Positions 1 through 6,141 of a stretch of 6,141 nt of DNA are shown here, in pieces. A model generated the notes under the pieces. That model was given only the letters and a program-made list of their open reading frames with translations, did not search any database and had not been told where the DNA came from. Source of the stretch: a bacterium. Lineage in GTDB: Bacteria; Cyanobacteriota; Sericytochromatia; S15B-MN24; VGJW01. Position 1 is the first letter of the stretch, and every line of letters starts with the position of its first letter. The DNA lies in assembly GCA_021790035.1 (NCBI GenBank), contig JAJYIO010000174.1, positions 1-6,141 on the forward strand, read 5' to 3'. The translations under genes were made by a program, and so were the position numbers.

Positions 1-136
1 GGGTGCCCGCGGTGCTGCCGCCGCCACCCACTCCGACAGAGCGCGTGGTAGTGTCGCCGCAGCCCGAAAGCCACATCGACAGCGCGGCGGACGTAAAGAC
101 CAGGCCGAGGGCCAGGACCTTTCTCCGCATTGGCAT
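1..136 (-). CDS. Lipoprotein, N-terminal part only (runs off left edge)
   Basis: This is the 5' end of a gene read leftward and cut by the window edge; 45 codons are present without a stop. The translation begins MPMRRKVLALGLVFTSAALS and continues MWLSGCGDTTT. That is a type II (lipoprotein) signal peptide: a basic n-region (R4, R5, K6), a hydrophobic core at about residues 7-23, and a lipobox L-S-G-C with C26 as the expected lipidated residue. After C26 come a Thr/Ser stretch and a Gly-rich linker (residues 36-42), typical of a flexible tether. Position +2 is Gly, not Asp, so by the E. coli rule outer-membrane sorting is possible. A GGGAGG ribosome binding site lies just upstream. The start could be the ATG at 136 or the in-frame ATG two codons later at 130; the spacing to the core is 4 or 10 nt. 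The mature domain lies outside the window, so no function is assigned. It diverges from the efflux operon; a shared role is possible but unproven. Confidence 0.8.
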   Translation of the reverse strand, partial: MPMRRKVLALGLVFTSAALSMWLSGCGDTTTRSVGVGGGGSTAGT

Positions 137-140
137 CGCT

Positions 141-146
141 CCTCCC
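141..146 (-). promoter_or_regulatory. Ribosome binding site of the lipoprotein gene
   Basis: Read on the minus strand the sequence is GGGAGG followed by AGCG and then ATG. It matches the anti-Shine-Dalgarno core. The gap is 4 nt to the ATG at 136 and 10 nt to the in-frame ATG at 130, so it supports a start here without deciding between the two. Confidence 0.65.
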
Positions 147-208
147 GAGGGTATGGGACCAGGGAATCCGTACTAGCTTTCTTGTCGGGTCTTGCGCTTG
201 CCGAGTTT

Positions 209-236
209 CCTAAGTCAAGATTAAACCGGACCTAAG
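209..236. repeat. Tandem CCTAAG half-sites, 22 bp apart
   Basis: CCTAAG occurs at 209-214 and again at 231-236, both in the AT-richer part of the divergent region. The start-to-start distance of 22 bp is about two helical turns, so a protein bound to both would sit on the same face of the DNA. The minus-strand -10-like hexamer TTTAAT (220-225) lies between them. A role as regulator half-sites is inference; a 6-bp repeat can also arise by chance. Confidence 0.3.
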
Positions 237-241
237 CTTGC

Positions 242-255
242 AGGACGTCTGTCCT
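242..255. repeat. Short inverted repeat AGGAC-GTCT-GTCCT
   Basis: The arms AGGAC (242-246) and GTCCT (251-255) are perfectly complementary, with a 4-nt centre GTCT. It is in non-coding DNA in the middle of the divergent region. It could be an operator dyad or a small hairpin; the arms are only 5 bp, so chance is a real alternative. Confidence 0.3.
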
Positions 256-273
256 CCCCGACGACCCCGGTCC

Positions 274-300
274 GACGCTCGGCAGCCAGATAGACGCTCG
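274..300. repeat. 8-bp direct repeat GACGCTCG
   Basis: GACGCTCG occurs at 274-281 and at 293-300, 19 bp start to start. It is in the non-coding region upstream of the OMF gene. A regulatory role is possible, but the spacing is not a whole number of helical turns and the motif is GC-rich like the genome, so I rate it low. Confidence 0.25.
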
Positions 301-312
301 CCCCCTGAAACG

Positions 313-327
313 GATCTGACATAGATC
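313..327. repeat. Short inverted repeat GATCT-GACAT-AGATC upstream of the OMF gene
   Basis: The arms GATCT (313-317) and AGATC (323-327) are perfectly complementary around a 5-nt centre, giving a 15-bp dyad 42 bp before the chosen OMF start. Size and place would suit an operator for a dimeric repressor of the TetR or MarR kind, which often control RND operons. That is inference; no such regulator is encoded in this window. Confidence 0.35.
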
Positions 328-369
328 GAGCGTACCCTGCTCAGACCCTTGAGGATCCAGAATTCCCGG

Positions 370-1734
370 ATGAGCCCCGAAAGCCCGAGATTGCGTCTTC
401 TAGCCCCCCGACCCCGCCGATGCTTCTTCGCGATCGCGATCTTCCTCGCAGGCACCGCCGCCCTGCCCGCTACCGCCACGACCCTGGCGGTTGCCAGGCG
501 TAACGAAGCGGCTTCTCCGCGGCCCCTCGAGCCCGCGCTCGCGCTGTCGGGGCTCATCGCCACCGCCCTTCGAATCCATCCCGATATCCGGTCGGCTTCG
601 GCTTCGGCGCGAGCCCAGGTCTTCCGCGTGAACGGAGCGCGGTCGGTCTACTACCCGCAGGTCGCCCTGCAGGGCGGAATCACCGAGACCAATGCCGTCA
701 CGTCCACGCAGATCGGCATCACCCCCTTCACGGAGGGCAACGCAGGCCTGTCTGCCAGCTGGGACGTCTACGCGTTCGGCAAGAACGAGAGCACCGTCGA
801 CCAGGCCCAAATCCAGGCCAAACTCGGTCGAATCGCGTACGATCAGGCCCGCCTCGACGTGACCTATGCGGTGCGGCAGGCCTACGTGGACTGGGTCGAG
901 ACGCGATCCCTCGTGACCGAGCAGCTGGTGCAGGTGCAGAATTCCCGGCAGCTCTACGACGAAGCCCTGGCCTTCTACCGGCACGGGACCCGGGCGTGGA
1001 TCGACGTGACGAGCGCGCAGGCAGCTCTGGCCAGCGCATCGGCCTCCTATGTGGTCGACGTGGCCAACGAACGGATTGCCCGTCACCAGCTCGCCGACGC
1101 CGTGGGCATTCCCGCACTCCCGACCGGGACCCCGGCCTTTCCACCGGTTCCGGCCGTGGCCGCGGCGGCAGAACCCGCCCTCTTGAGCCAGGCCGAGTCG
1201 AGCCCGGCCGTCGCCAGCGCCCGAACCCAGGTTCAGCTCGCCCGGCAAGAGGAGCAGACCGCCGATCGCACCGGGCTTCCCGATGTCGCGGTCAGCGGAT
1301 CGTACGGTGCTCGCAGCCGGGGGCAGCAGGTCGCACCGTCGTGGTCCGGCGGGGTGACGCTCTCGGTGCCGCTCTTTTCGGGCTTCGGCGTGGTGAGCTC
1401 GCGCGATGCCGCTCACCAGCTGACGCTCGCGGCCCAGGAGACACTGGCCAATGCCCGGCTCCAGACTCATCTGGCCGTGTCGCGGGCCTACCTCACTCTG
1501 GCCGGGGCCCGGCAACAAGTGCCGGCCGCCGAGGCGGCAGAGCGAGCGGCCAAGGTCAATCTCGACCAGGCCGAGGGCCGGTACCGCGAGGGTGTCGGGT
1601 CCATCATCGAGGTCAGCGATGCCGAGGCCCAGTACGCCGATGCGCAGGCCGCCACGATTCGCACCCTGGCAGCCTATCAACTGGCCATCGCCGATCTCTT
1701 GCACGCGACCGGCCATCTGGGAGTGTCGTCATGA
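370..1734 (+). CDS. TolC-family outer-membrane efflux protein (OMF)
   Basis: This is the outer-membrane and periplasmic exit duct of the tripartite pump, expected to act as a trimer. From the ATG at 370 it has 454 residues, normal for TolC-like proteins. An N-terminal signal peptide is visible: Arg-rich n-region, hydrophobic core at about residues 18-34, likely cleavage after an A-T-A sequence. No lipobox follows, so unlike OprM-type OMFs it is probably not lipidated. Two homologous OEP halves span about residues 57-247 and 268-445. The equivalent strands are WDVYAFGK (131-138) and SVPLFSGF (332-339). The helix motifs FYRHGTRAWIDVTSAQ (202-217) and GRYREGVGSIIEVSDAE (403-419) show the internal duplication. 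A TTG at 349 would add seven residues ahead of an already long n-region and has no upstream Shine-Dalgarno, so I prefer 370, although GAGG (351-354) is rather far from it. The stop overlaps the adaptor start (ATGA). Confidence 0.93.
   Translation: MSPESPRLRLLAPRPRRCFFAIAIFLAGTAALPATATTLAVARRNEAASPRPLEPALALSGLIATALRIHPDIRSASASARAQVFRVNGARSVYYPQVALQGGITETNAVTSTQIGITPFTEGNAGLSASWDVYAFGKNESTVDQAQIQAKLGRIAYDQARLDVTYAVRQAYVDWVETRSLVTEQLVQVQNSRQLYDEALAFYRHGTRAWIDVTSAQAALASASASYVVDVANERIARHQLADAVGIPALPTGTPAFPPVPAVAAAAEPALLSQAESSPAVASARTQVQLARQEEQTADRTGLPDVAVSGSYGARSRGQQVAPSWSGGVTLSVPLFSGFGVVSSRDAAHQLTLAAQETLANARLQTHLAVSRAYLTLAGARQQVPAAEAAERAAKVNLDQAEGRYREGVGSIIEVSDAEAQYADAQAATIRTLAAYQLAIADLLHATGHLGVSS
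1719..1723 (+). promoter_or_regulatory. Ribosome binding site that sets the adaptor (MFP) start
   Basis: GGGAG lies inside the last codons of the OMF gene, 7 nt before the ATG at 1731. It decides the start: the reading frame stays open upstream to about 996, but that part overlaps the OMF gene and has a low-complexity Arg/Gly/Ser-rich translation without family similarity. Confidence 0.6.
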
Positions 1735-2969
1735 TAGAAGCCCCCCCTCGCCCCGGGACCGAACGCCGATCGCGCTGGGGCCTCCCCGTGGTCGGTCTGG
1801 CCATCCTGGCAGTCGCTGGCTATGCGGTCTTGCGGGCGCGCCTGGAGGGCGCTCCGCCCAGGCAACGTTTCATGCCGACGGTCCCGGTCAGCGCGGCCGT
1901 CGCCACCTCCCGTACGGTTCCGCTGGCCCTTTCGATCCCCGGAACGGTCGAGCCCTACGCCTCGGTCTCGGTCAGAGCCCTGGTGTCCGGACAGCTGGAG
2001 ACGGTCGGATTCCAGCAGGGCAAGCCGGTCGAGCGCGGCCAGCTTCTGTTCCAGATCGACCCGCGGCCCTATCAGGCGGCCTTGACCCAGCAGCTCGCCA
2101 TCGAGGCCAAGGACCAGGCCCAGGTTGGCCAGCTGGCGGCCAACCTCGCCCGAGACGTCGCCCAGAGCGACAACGCCGAAAAGGAGGCTCGGCGCTACGC
2201 AGCCCTGCTCAAGCTTCGCTACGTGTCCCGAGAGCAGTCCGACCAGTACGCGGTTTCGGCGACGGCGGCGACTTCCACCGTCGCGGCGGACCGGGCGGCG
2301 CTCGAGGCCGCACGCTCGACGGCCGATGCCGATCGTTCCGCCATCGCGACGGCGCGCCTCAACCTCGGCTACACGCGGATCACCGCGCCGATCTCTGGCG
2401 TGGCGGGCCAGCTCCTGGTCGATCCCGGCAACCTGGTCAAGACCGGGGATAGCAATCCGCTGGTCACGCTCAACCAGATCCAGCCCATCTACGTCTCCTT
2501 CCCGCTGACCCAGGATCAGTTCGCGCTGCTGCGCCAGTACCGCCACCAGGGCGCCATCGCGGTGCAGACCGTACCGGGCGGTGGATCGACCGGCGCGGCG
2601 GAGAACGGAACCCTCGCGTTCACGAACAACACCGTCGATCCCACGACGGGCACGATCACGGCGCAGGCTGTCTTCGCCAACGCGGATCGCCAGCTCTGGC
2701 CCGGGACCTACGTGCACGTCAAGGTGCAGCTCGCCAAGGAGGCGGATCGCATCGTCGTGCCGGCAGCTGCCATCTCCACGGGACAGAACGGGCAGTACGT
2801 GTACGCGATCCAGCCGGATCACAAGGTGGCCATGCAGCCGGTGACGGTCGAACGGAACTACGACGGGATGGCCATCGTCAAGACCGGCATCGCGGCCGGC
2901 CAGCGAGTCGTGACCGACGGCCAGCTGGAACTCACGAACGGCGCCAGGGTCAAGGTGATCGGGCGGTGA
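1731..2969 (+). CDS. RND efflux periplasmic adaptor (membrane-fusion protein), MdtA/AcrA-type
   Basis: This 412-residue protein links the inner-membrane pump to the outer-membrane duct. One hydrophobic segment (about residues 17-35) after a basic n-terminus anchors it in the inner membrane; there is no lipobox, so it is a membrane-anchored MdtA-like form and not a lipoprotein like AcrA. Domains in order: first lipoyl half with VRALVSGQLE (81-90) and FQIDPRPYQAAL (107-118); alpha-helical hairpin (about 113-212); second lipoyl half with YTRITAPISGVAGQ (214-227) and DPGNLVKTGD (231-240); beta-barrel with TVDPTTGTI (301-309) and LWPGTYVHV (322-330); membrane-proximal domain (about 338-410). At the hairpin tip R155, L159 and S166 keep the spacing of AcrA R128, L132 and S139, the residues that contact TolC. 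The start overlaps the OMF stop (ATGA) and the stop overlaps the pump start (GTGA), so all three genes are probably translated in a coupled way. Confidence 0.95.
   Translation: MIEAPPRPGTERRSRWGLPVVGLAILAVAGYAVLRARLEGAPPRQRFMPTVPVSAAVATSRTVPLALSIPGTVEPYASVSVRALVSGQLETVGFQQGKPVERGQLLFQIDPRPYQAALTQQLAIEAKDQAQVGQLAANLARDVAQSDNAEKEARRYAALLKLRYVSREQSDQYAVSATAATSTVAADRAALEAARSTADADRSAIATARLNLGYTRITAPISGVAGQLLVDPGNLVKTGDSNPLVTLNQIQPIYVSFPLTQDQFALLRQYRHQGAIAVQTVPGGGSTGAAENGTLAFTNNTVDPTTGTITAQAVFANADRQLWPGTYVHVKVQLAKEADRIVVPAAAISTGQNGQYVYAIQPDHKVAMQPVTVERNYDGMAIVKTGIAAGQRVVTDGQLELTNGARVKVIGR
2952..2959 (+). promoter_or_regulatory. Ribosome binding site for the RND pump gene
   Basis: AAGGTGAT within the end of the adaptor gene matches the 16S 3'-end complement (AGGTGAT) and ends 6 nt before the GTG at 2966. 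It supports that GTG as the start despite the non-ATG codon and the 4-nt overlap with the adaptor stop. Confidence 0.6.
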
Positions 2970-5900
2970 ACCCTTCCGCGATCTTCATCCGACGCCCCAT
3001 CGCCACGTTGCTGGTGATGCTGGCGATCGCCTTCAGCGGCATCCTGGCATACTTTGCTCTGCCCATCAGCGAGCTGCCGAACGTCGACTTTCCGACGATC
3101 TCGGTCAACGCGTCGCTGCCCGGGGCCAGCCCCGAGCTGATGGCGGCGGCCGTCGCCACGCCCCTGGAACGCCAGTTCATGACGATCCAGGGTCTGGCGA
3201 GCATCAATTCCTCGAGCACCGAGGGCTCGACCCAGATCACCCTGCAGTTCAACCTCGACCGCAACATCGATTCCGCCGCGGCGGACGTGCAGGTGGCCAT
3301 CTCGGCCGCCGCTCACCTCCTGCCTCCGGGAATGCCGTCCCCTCCCACGTTCCACAAGGAGGATCCGGCGGCCGCGCCCATCCTGTTCATCTCCCTGCAC
3401 TCCGACGCATTCTTGCTGTCACAGGTCGATCAGTACGCCGAGACCCAACTGGCGGAGCGGATCTCGATGGTCGAGGGCGTGGCGCAGGTCAACGTATATG
3501 GCGCGCAGAAGTACGCCCTCCGCGTCCGGCTGGATCCGCGACTCCTGCAGGCACGCGGCTTGGGCCCCGAAGATGTCGCCCAGGCAATCACCGAGGGCAA
3601 CGTCAACCTTCCGGCCGGAAGCCTCCAGGGTCCCAACCAGTTCCTCGCGGTCCAGCCCAACGGTCAGCTGCCCGACGCCGCCGCCTTCCGGAACCTCACC
3701 GTGGCTTACCGAAACGGGGCCGCGGTCCACATCGGGGATCTGGGCCGGGTCGAGAACAGCGTCGAGAACGACATGATCCGGAGCTGGTACGGCACCAAGA
3801 AGGGGATCTCGCGGTCCATCGTCCTGGCGATCTCGCGGCAGCCCGGGACCAACACCATCGCCGTGGCCGATCAGATCCTCAAGATCCTGCCCCAGCTTCG
3901 CGCCGAGGTGCCCGCAGCGATCCACATCTCGGTCATGTACAACCGGGCCGTGAGCATCCGGCAGGCCGTCCAGGACGTCGAGCGCACCCTGCTGCTGACC
4001 ATGGCCCTCGTCGTGGCGGTCATTTTCCTCTTCCTGCGTAGCGGAAGGGCGACGTTGATCCCGGCCCTGGCGCTACCGACCGCGATCATGGTGACGTTCG
4101 GCGCGATGTACGTCCTGGGCTTCAGCATCGACACCCTGTCCTTGATGGCCCTCACCTTGTGCACGGGCTTCGTCGTCGACGACGCGATCGTCGTGCTCGA
4201 GAACATCGTGCGACACACCCAGATGGGCAAGTCGCGCTGGCAGGCTGCGCTCGACGGCTCGCGGGAGATCAGCTTCACGGTCCTGGCGATGACCCTCTCG
4301 CTGGTGGCCGTCTTCATCCCGGTGCTCTTCATGAGCGGGATCCTGGGCCGGCTCTTCAACGAGTTCGGAGTGACCATCAGCGTGGCCATCCTGGCCTCGG
4401 GGTTCGTGTCCCTTACGCTCACGCCCATGCTGGCGAGTCGCCTGCTCCGAGAGCACGAGAGCCATGGCCGGATCTACAACCTCTTCGAGCGGGGTTTCGA
4501 GGCCTGGCGCAATGCCTACGTGCAGAGTCTCGAGGCGGTGCTGCGCCACCGTCGGGCGATGCTGGCGTTCACGGGCATCATCTTGCTCGTCTCGATCTGG
4601 CTGTTCGGCATCGTACCCAAGGGCTTCCTGCCGACCGAGGACGACGGGATGTTGGTGGCCTCCACCGAGGCCAACCAGGGCATCTCGCTGGACGGCATGA
4701 CCGAGCACCAGAAGAAGCTGATGGACATCGTCGCCCACGATCCCAACGTGTCGCGGTTCATGACGGCCGTGGGCGCCGGGGGCCCCAACGGATCCGGAAA
4801 CCAGGGTCGCATGTTCGTGATCCTCAAGCCCCAGAACGAGCGCAAGCTCGACATCGAGCACGTGGTCTCGGAGCTGCGGGCCAAGACCCGGTCCATCGTG
4901 GGTCTGCGCGTGTTCTTCATGATCCCGCCGGCGATCCGCATCGGCGGCATGATGACCAAGAGTCAGTACCAGCTGGTCCTGCAGGGCATCGACACGAAGG
5001 CCCTGTACTCGGCCACCCCCAAGCTCGTGGCCAAGCTCTCCCACATTCCCGGAATCGTCGACGTCAACAGCGATCAGGAGCAAGCCAACCCGCAGGTCGA
5101 CGTGACGATCGATCGCGCCAAGGCCGCGGCTTACGGAGTCACCGCCGGCGACGTGGAGACGACGCTGGAGGACGCCTACGGCGGCCGGCAGGTCTCGACG
5201 CTCTACGGAGCGGCCGACCAGTACAAGGTGATCCTGGAGGTCGACCCGAGATTCGAGACCGACGCGTCGGCTCTGGGAATGCTCAACATCCGGTCGGCCG
5301 CGGGCAAGCTCGTCCCCCTCGAGGCCGTGGCCAGGCTCACTCCCGACATCGGCCCGCTGTCGGTCAACCACGTCGGGCCCTTCACGGCCACGACGATCTC
5401 CTTCGACGTCAAGCCGGGCTACTCGCTGGGAGCCATCACCGGTTCGGTGCAGCGGATCGCTCGCCAGACCCTCCCCGATGGGATTTCGGCCAGCTTCGCC
5501 GGAACCGCCCAGGTGTTCCAGGATTCGATCGGTTCGCTGGCCATCTTGCTGCTGCTGGCCATCGTGGTCATCTACATCGTCCTGGGGATCCTGTACGAGA
5601 GCTTCATCCATCCGCTGACGGTGCTTTCCGGCTTGCCCTCGGCAGGTCTCGGGGCCCTGTTGACCCTGCTGATCTTCCACAAGCCCCTCGACCTCTATGG
5701 TTTCGTGGGCCTCATCATGTTGATCGGCCTGGTCAAGAAGAACGCCATCATCCTGATCGACTTTGCCATCTCGGCGCAGCGCGACGGGAAATCGCCGGCG
5801 GAGGCCATCCGCGATGCCTGCCACGTGCGGTTCCGGCCGATCATGATGACGACGATGGCCGCATTGATGGGAACCTTGCCGATCGCCCTGGGACTGGGCG

Positions 5901-6067
5901 CCGGTGGGGCGTCCCGGCAATCCCTGGGCCTGGCGGTCGTCGGCGGCCTCCTGGTCTCCCAGCTCCTCACGCTCTACATCACGCCGGTCATTTACCTCTA
6001 CCTGGACAAGCTGCAGCGCCGTCTCACCCCGGAGCCGATTCCCGTGCTCGCGACGGCGGACCTGTAG
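2966..6067 (+). CDS. HAE1-family RND efflux pump, MdtB/MdtC (MuxB/MuxC)-type
   Basis: This 1033-residue inner-membrane proton/substrate antiporter has the usual RND length and duplicated fold: TM1 (about 10-30), first periplasmic domain, TM2-TM7 (about 338-549), second periplasmic domain, TM8-TM12 (about 856-1012). The proton relay is complete: D405 and D406 in GFVVDDAIVVLEN, K925 in GLVKKNAII, and R955 and T962 in VRFRPIMMTT, matching AcrB D407, D408, K940, R971 and T978. The start with IFIRRPIATLL, the SLPGASPELM and ATPLERQ segments, FLFLRSGRATLIPA (354-367), SFAGTAQVFQ (843-852) and IVLGILYESF are very close to E. coli MdtC as I recall it, so drug or amphiphile efflux (HAE1) fits better than metal efflux. 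The start is GTG, overlapping the adaptor stop, and is supported by the conserved N-terminus and the upstream Shine-Dalgarno. MdtB and MdtC work together in E. coli; here only one pump gene is present. The actual substrate cannot be read from the sequence. Confidence 0.96.
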   Translation: MNPSAIFIRRPIATLLVMLAIAFSGILAYFALPISELPNVDFPTISVNASLPGASPELMAAAVATPLERQFMTIQGLASINSSSTEGSTQITLQFNLDRNIDSAAADVQVAISAAAHLLPPGMPSPPTFHKEDPAAAPILFISLHSDAFLLSQVDQYAETQLAERISMVEGVAQVNVYGAQKYALRVRLDPRLLQARGLGPEDVAQAITEGNVNLPAGSLQGPNQFLAVQPNGQLPDAAAFRNLTVAYRNGAAVHIGDLGRVENSVENDMIRSWYGTKKGISRSIVLAISRQPGTNTIAVADQILKILPQLRAEVPAAIHISVMYNRAVSIRQAVQDVERTLLLTMALVVAVIFLFLRSGRATLIPALALPTAIMVTFGAMYVLGFSIDTLSLMALTLCTGFVVDDAIVVLENIVRHTQMGKSRWQAALDGSREISFTVLAMTLSLVAVFIPVLFMSGILGRLFNEFGVTISVAILASGFVSLTLTPMLASRLLREHESHGRIYNLFERGFEAWRNAYVQSLEAVLRHRRAMLAFTGIILLVSIWLFGIVPKGFLPTEDDGMLVASTEANQGISLDGMTEHQKKLMDIVAHDPNVSRFMTAVGAGGPNGSGNQGRMFVILKPQNERKLDIEHVVSELRAKTRSIVGLRVFFMIPPAIRIGGMMTKSQYQLVLQGIDTKALYSATPKLVAKLSHIPGIVDVNSDQEQANPQVDVTIDRAKAAAYGVTAGDVETTLEDAYGGRQVSTLYGAADQYKVILEVDPRFETDASALGMLNIRSAAGKLVPLEAVARLTPDIGPLSVNHVGPFTATTISFDVKPGYSLGAITGSVQRIARQTLPDGISASFAGTAQVFQDSIGSLAILLLLAIVVIYIVLGILYESFIHPLTVLSGLPSAGLGALLTLLIFHKPLDLYGFVGLIMLIGLVKKNAIILIDFAISAQRDGKSPAEAIRDACHVRFRPIMMTTMAALMGTLPIALGLGAGGASRQSLGLAVVGGLLVSQLLTLYITPVIYLYLDKLQRRLTPEPIPVLATADL

Positions 6068-6097
6068 AAACGGGCCCCCTTCGATCCGAGAAGAGCA

Positions 6098-6116
6098 GGC
6101 AAGCGGCGCGCTTGCC
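6098..6116 (+). terminator. Hairpin after the operon, possible terminator
   Basis: A perfect stem of 8 bp (GGCAAGCG, 6098-6105, with CGCTTGCC, 6109-6116) closes a 3-nt GCG loop, 30 bp past the pump stop codon. The position fits the end of the operon transcript. No T-tract follows (next bases ATCAGCC), so it is not a standard intrinsic terminator; it could work as a 3'-end stabilising hairpin or together with Rho. Beyond it only 25 bp remain, with no recognisable feature. Confidence 0.4.
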
Positions 6117-6141
6117 ATCAGCCGGGTTCCCTCGAGTCACC

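Larger units (their letters stand above)
137..369. promoter_or_regulatory. Divergent intergenic region with promoters for both transcription units
   Basis: This 233-bp stretch separates the leftward lipoprotein gene from the rightward efflux operon, so it should hold both promoters. It is visibly more AT-rich at about 170-236 than the flanking genes. For the minus strand, TTTAAT (225 to 220) matches the sigma-70 -10 consensus at five of six positions, but I see no good -35 box at 16-18 bp. For the plus strand no convincing -35/-10 pair is visible. Candidate operator elements are listed separately: the CCTAAG pair, the AGGAC/GTCCT and GATCT/AGATC inverted repeats and the GACGCTCG direct repeat. 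No coding region in this interval is supported. Confidence 0.5.

Noticed and set aside
353..365. BamHI (GGATCC) and EcoRI (GAATTC) sites almost adjacent, looking like a cloning polylinker
   Set aside because: The sequence continues smoothly into a native OMF gene, GGATCC also occurs at other places in the window, and no other vector sequence is visible; most likely coincidence.
370..450. Cys in the OMF N-terminus as a possible lipobox cysteine
   Set aside because: The Cys lies before the hydrophobic core in an R-R-C-F-F context, not after it, so it cannot be a signal peptidase II site.
210..563. 117-codon minus-strand open frame across the intergenic region and OMF start
   Set aside because: Most of it is antisense to the OMF signal-peptide region; the translation is basic and low-complexity, and no Shine-Dalgarno is apparent.
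400..1716. 438-codon open frame on the minus strand opposite the OMF gene
   Set aside because: Gly/Arg-rich low-complexity translation antisense to a recognisable TolC-family gene; a composition shadow.
996..1730. 245-residue N-terminal extension of the adaptor frame
   Set aside because: It overlaps the OMF gene in another frame, is Arg/Gly/Ser-rich without similarity to adaptors, and the ATG at 1731 has a good Shine-Dalgarno and leads directly into the expected membrane anchor.
1677..2822. 381-codon open frame on the minus strand opposite the adaptor gene
   Set aside because: Arg/Asp/Gly-rich translation with no family pattern, antisense to a gene with all MFP motifs; a composition shadow.
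4073..6118. 681-codon open frame on the minus strand opposite the RND pump gene
   Set aside because: It lies wholly antisense to a clearly conserved pump gene. Its translation is His/Asp/Gln/Arg/Gly-rich without domains or hydrophobic segments, which is the usual result of a high-GC third-position bias read on the other strand.
1..6141. Search for tRNA or rRNA genes, CRISPR arrays, insertion sequences or attachment sites
   Set aside because: No repeat-spacer pattern, transposase, terminal inverted repeats or tRNA-like structure was seen by eye; the window is fully explained by the lipoprotein start, the intergenic region and the efflux operon.

Overview
This window is a compact, GC-rich, coding-dense segment from a diderm (Gram-negative-type) bacterium. 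The diderm assignment rests on a complete tripartite RND efflux system with a TolC-family outer-membrane protein, plus the start of a lipoprotein gene with a clear lipobox. No phylogenetic marker gene is present, so I do not assign a phylum; high-GC Pseudomonadota, Myxococcota or similar lineages would all fit.

Layout, left to right. (1) Positions 1-136, minus strand: the first 45 codons of a lipoprotein gene that runs off the left edge; its function cannot be read from the part that is present. (2) Positions 137-369: a divergent intergenic region with an AT-richer core (about 170-236), a tandem CCTAAG pair 22 bp apart, two short perfect inverted repeats and an 8-bp direct repeat. It must carry the promoters for both directions. 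(3) Positions 370-1734: TolC-family outer-membrane factor (OMF). (4) Positions 1731-2969: membrane-fusion protein (MFP, periplasmic adaptor). (5) Positions 2966-6067: inner-membrane RND pump of the HAE1 type, closest by recalled sequence pattern to MdtB/MdtC (MuxB/MuxC). (6) Positions 6068-6141: short 3' flank with a perfect 8-bp-stem hairpin that may end the transcript.

The three plus-strand genes form one tight operon. OMF and MFP overlap by ATGA, MFP and RND overlap by GTGA, and each downstream gene has a Shine-Dalgarno sequence inside the end of the gene before it, so translation is probably coupled. The RND pump would use the proton gradient to take substrates from the periplasm or inner-membrane outer leaflet, the adaptor would bridge the periplasm, and the OMF would form the exit duct. 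The residues needed for this are visible: the transmembrane proton-relay set in the pump and the R-L-S tip motif in the adaptor hairpin that in AcrA contacts TolC.

I see no previously undescribed system here. The points worth a second look are the OMF-MFP-RND gene order, a single MdtB/C-type pump where the best-known systems have two, the absence of a regulator gene on the operon side of the window, and the uncharacterised divergent regulatory region with its lipoprotein neighbour.
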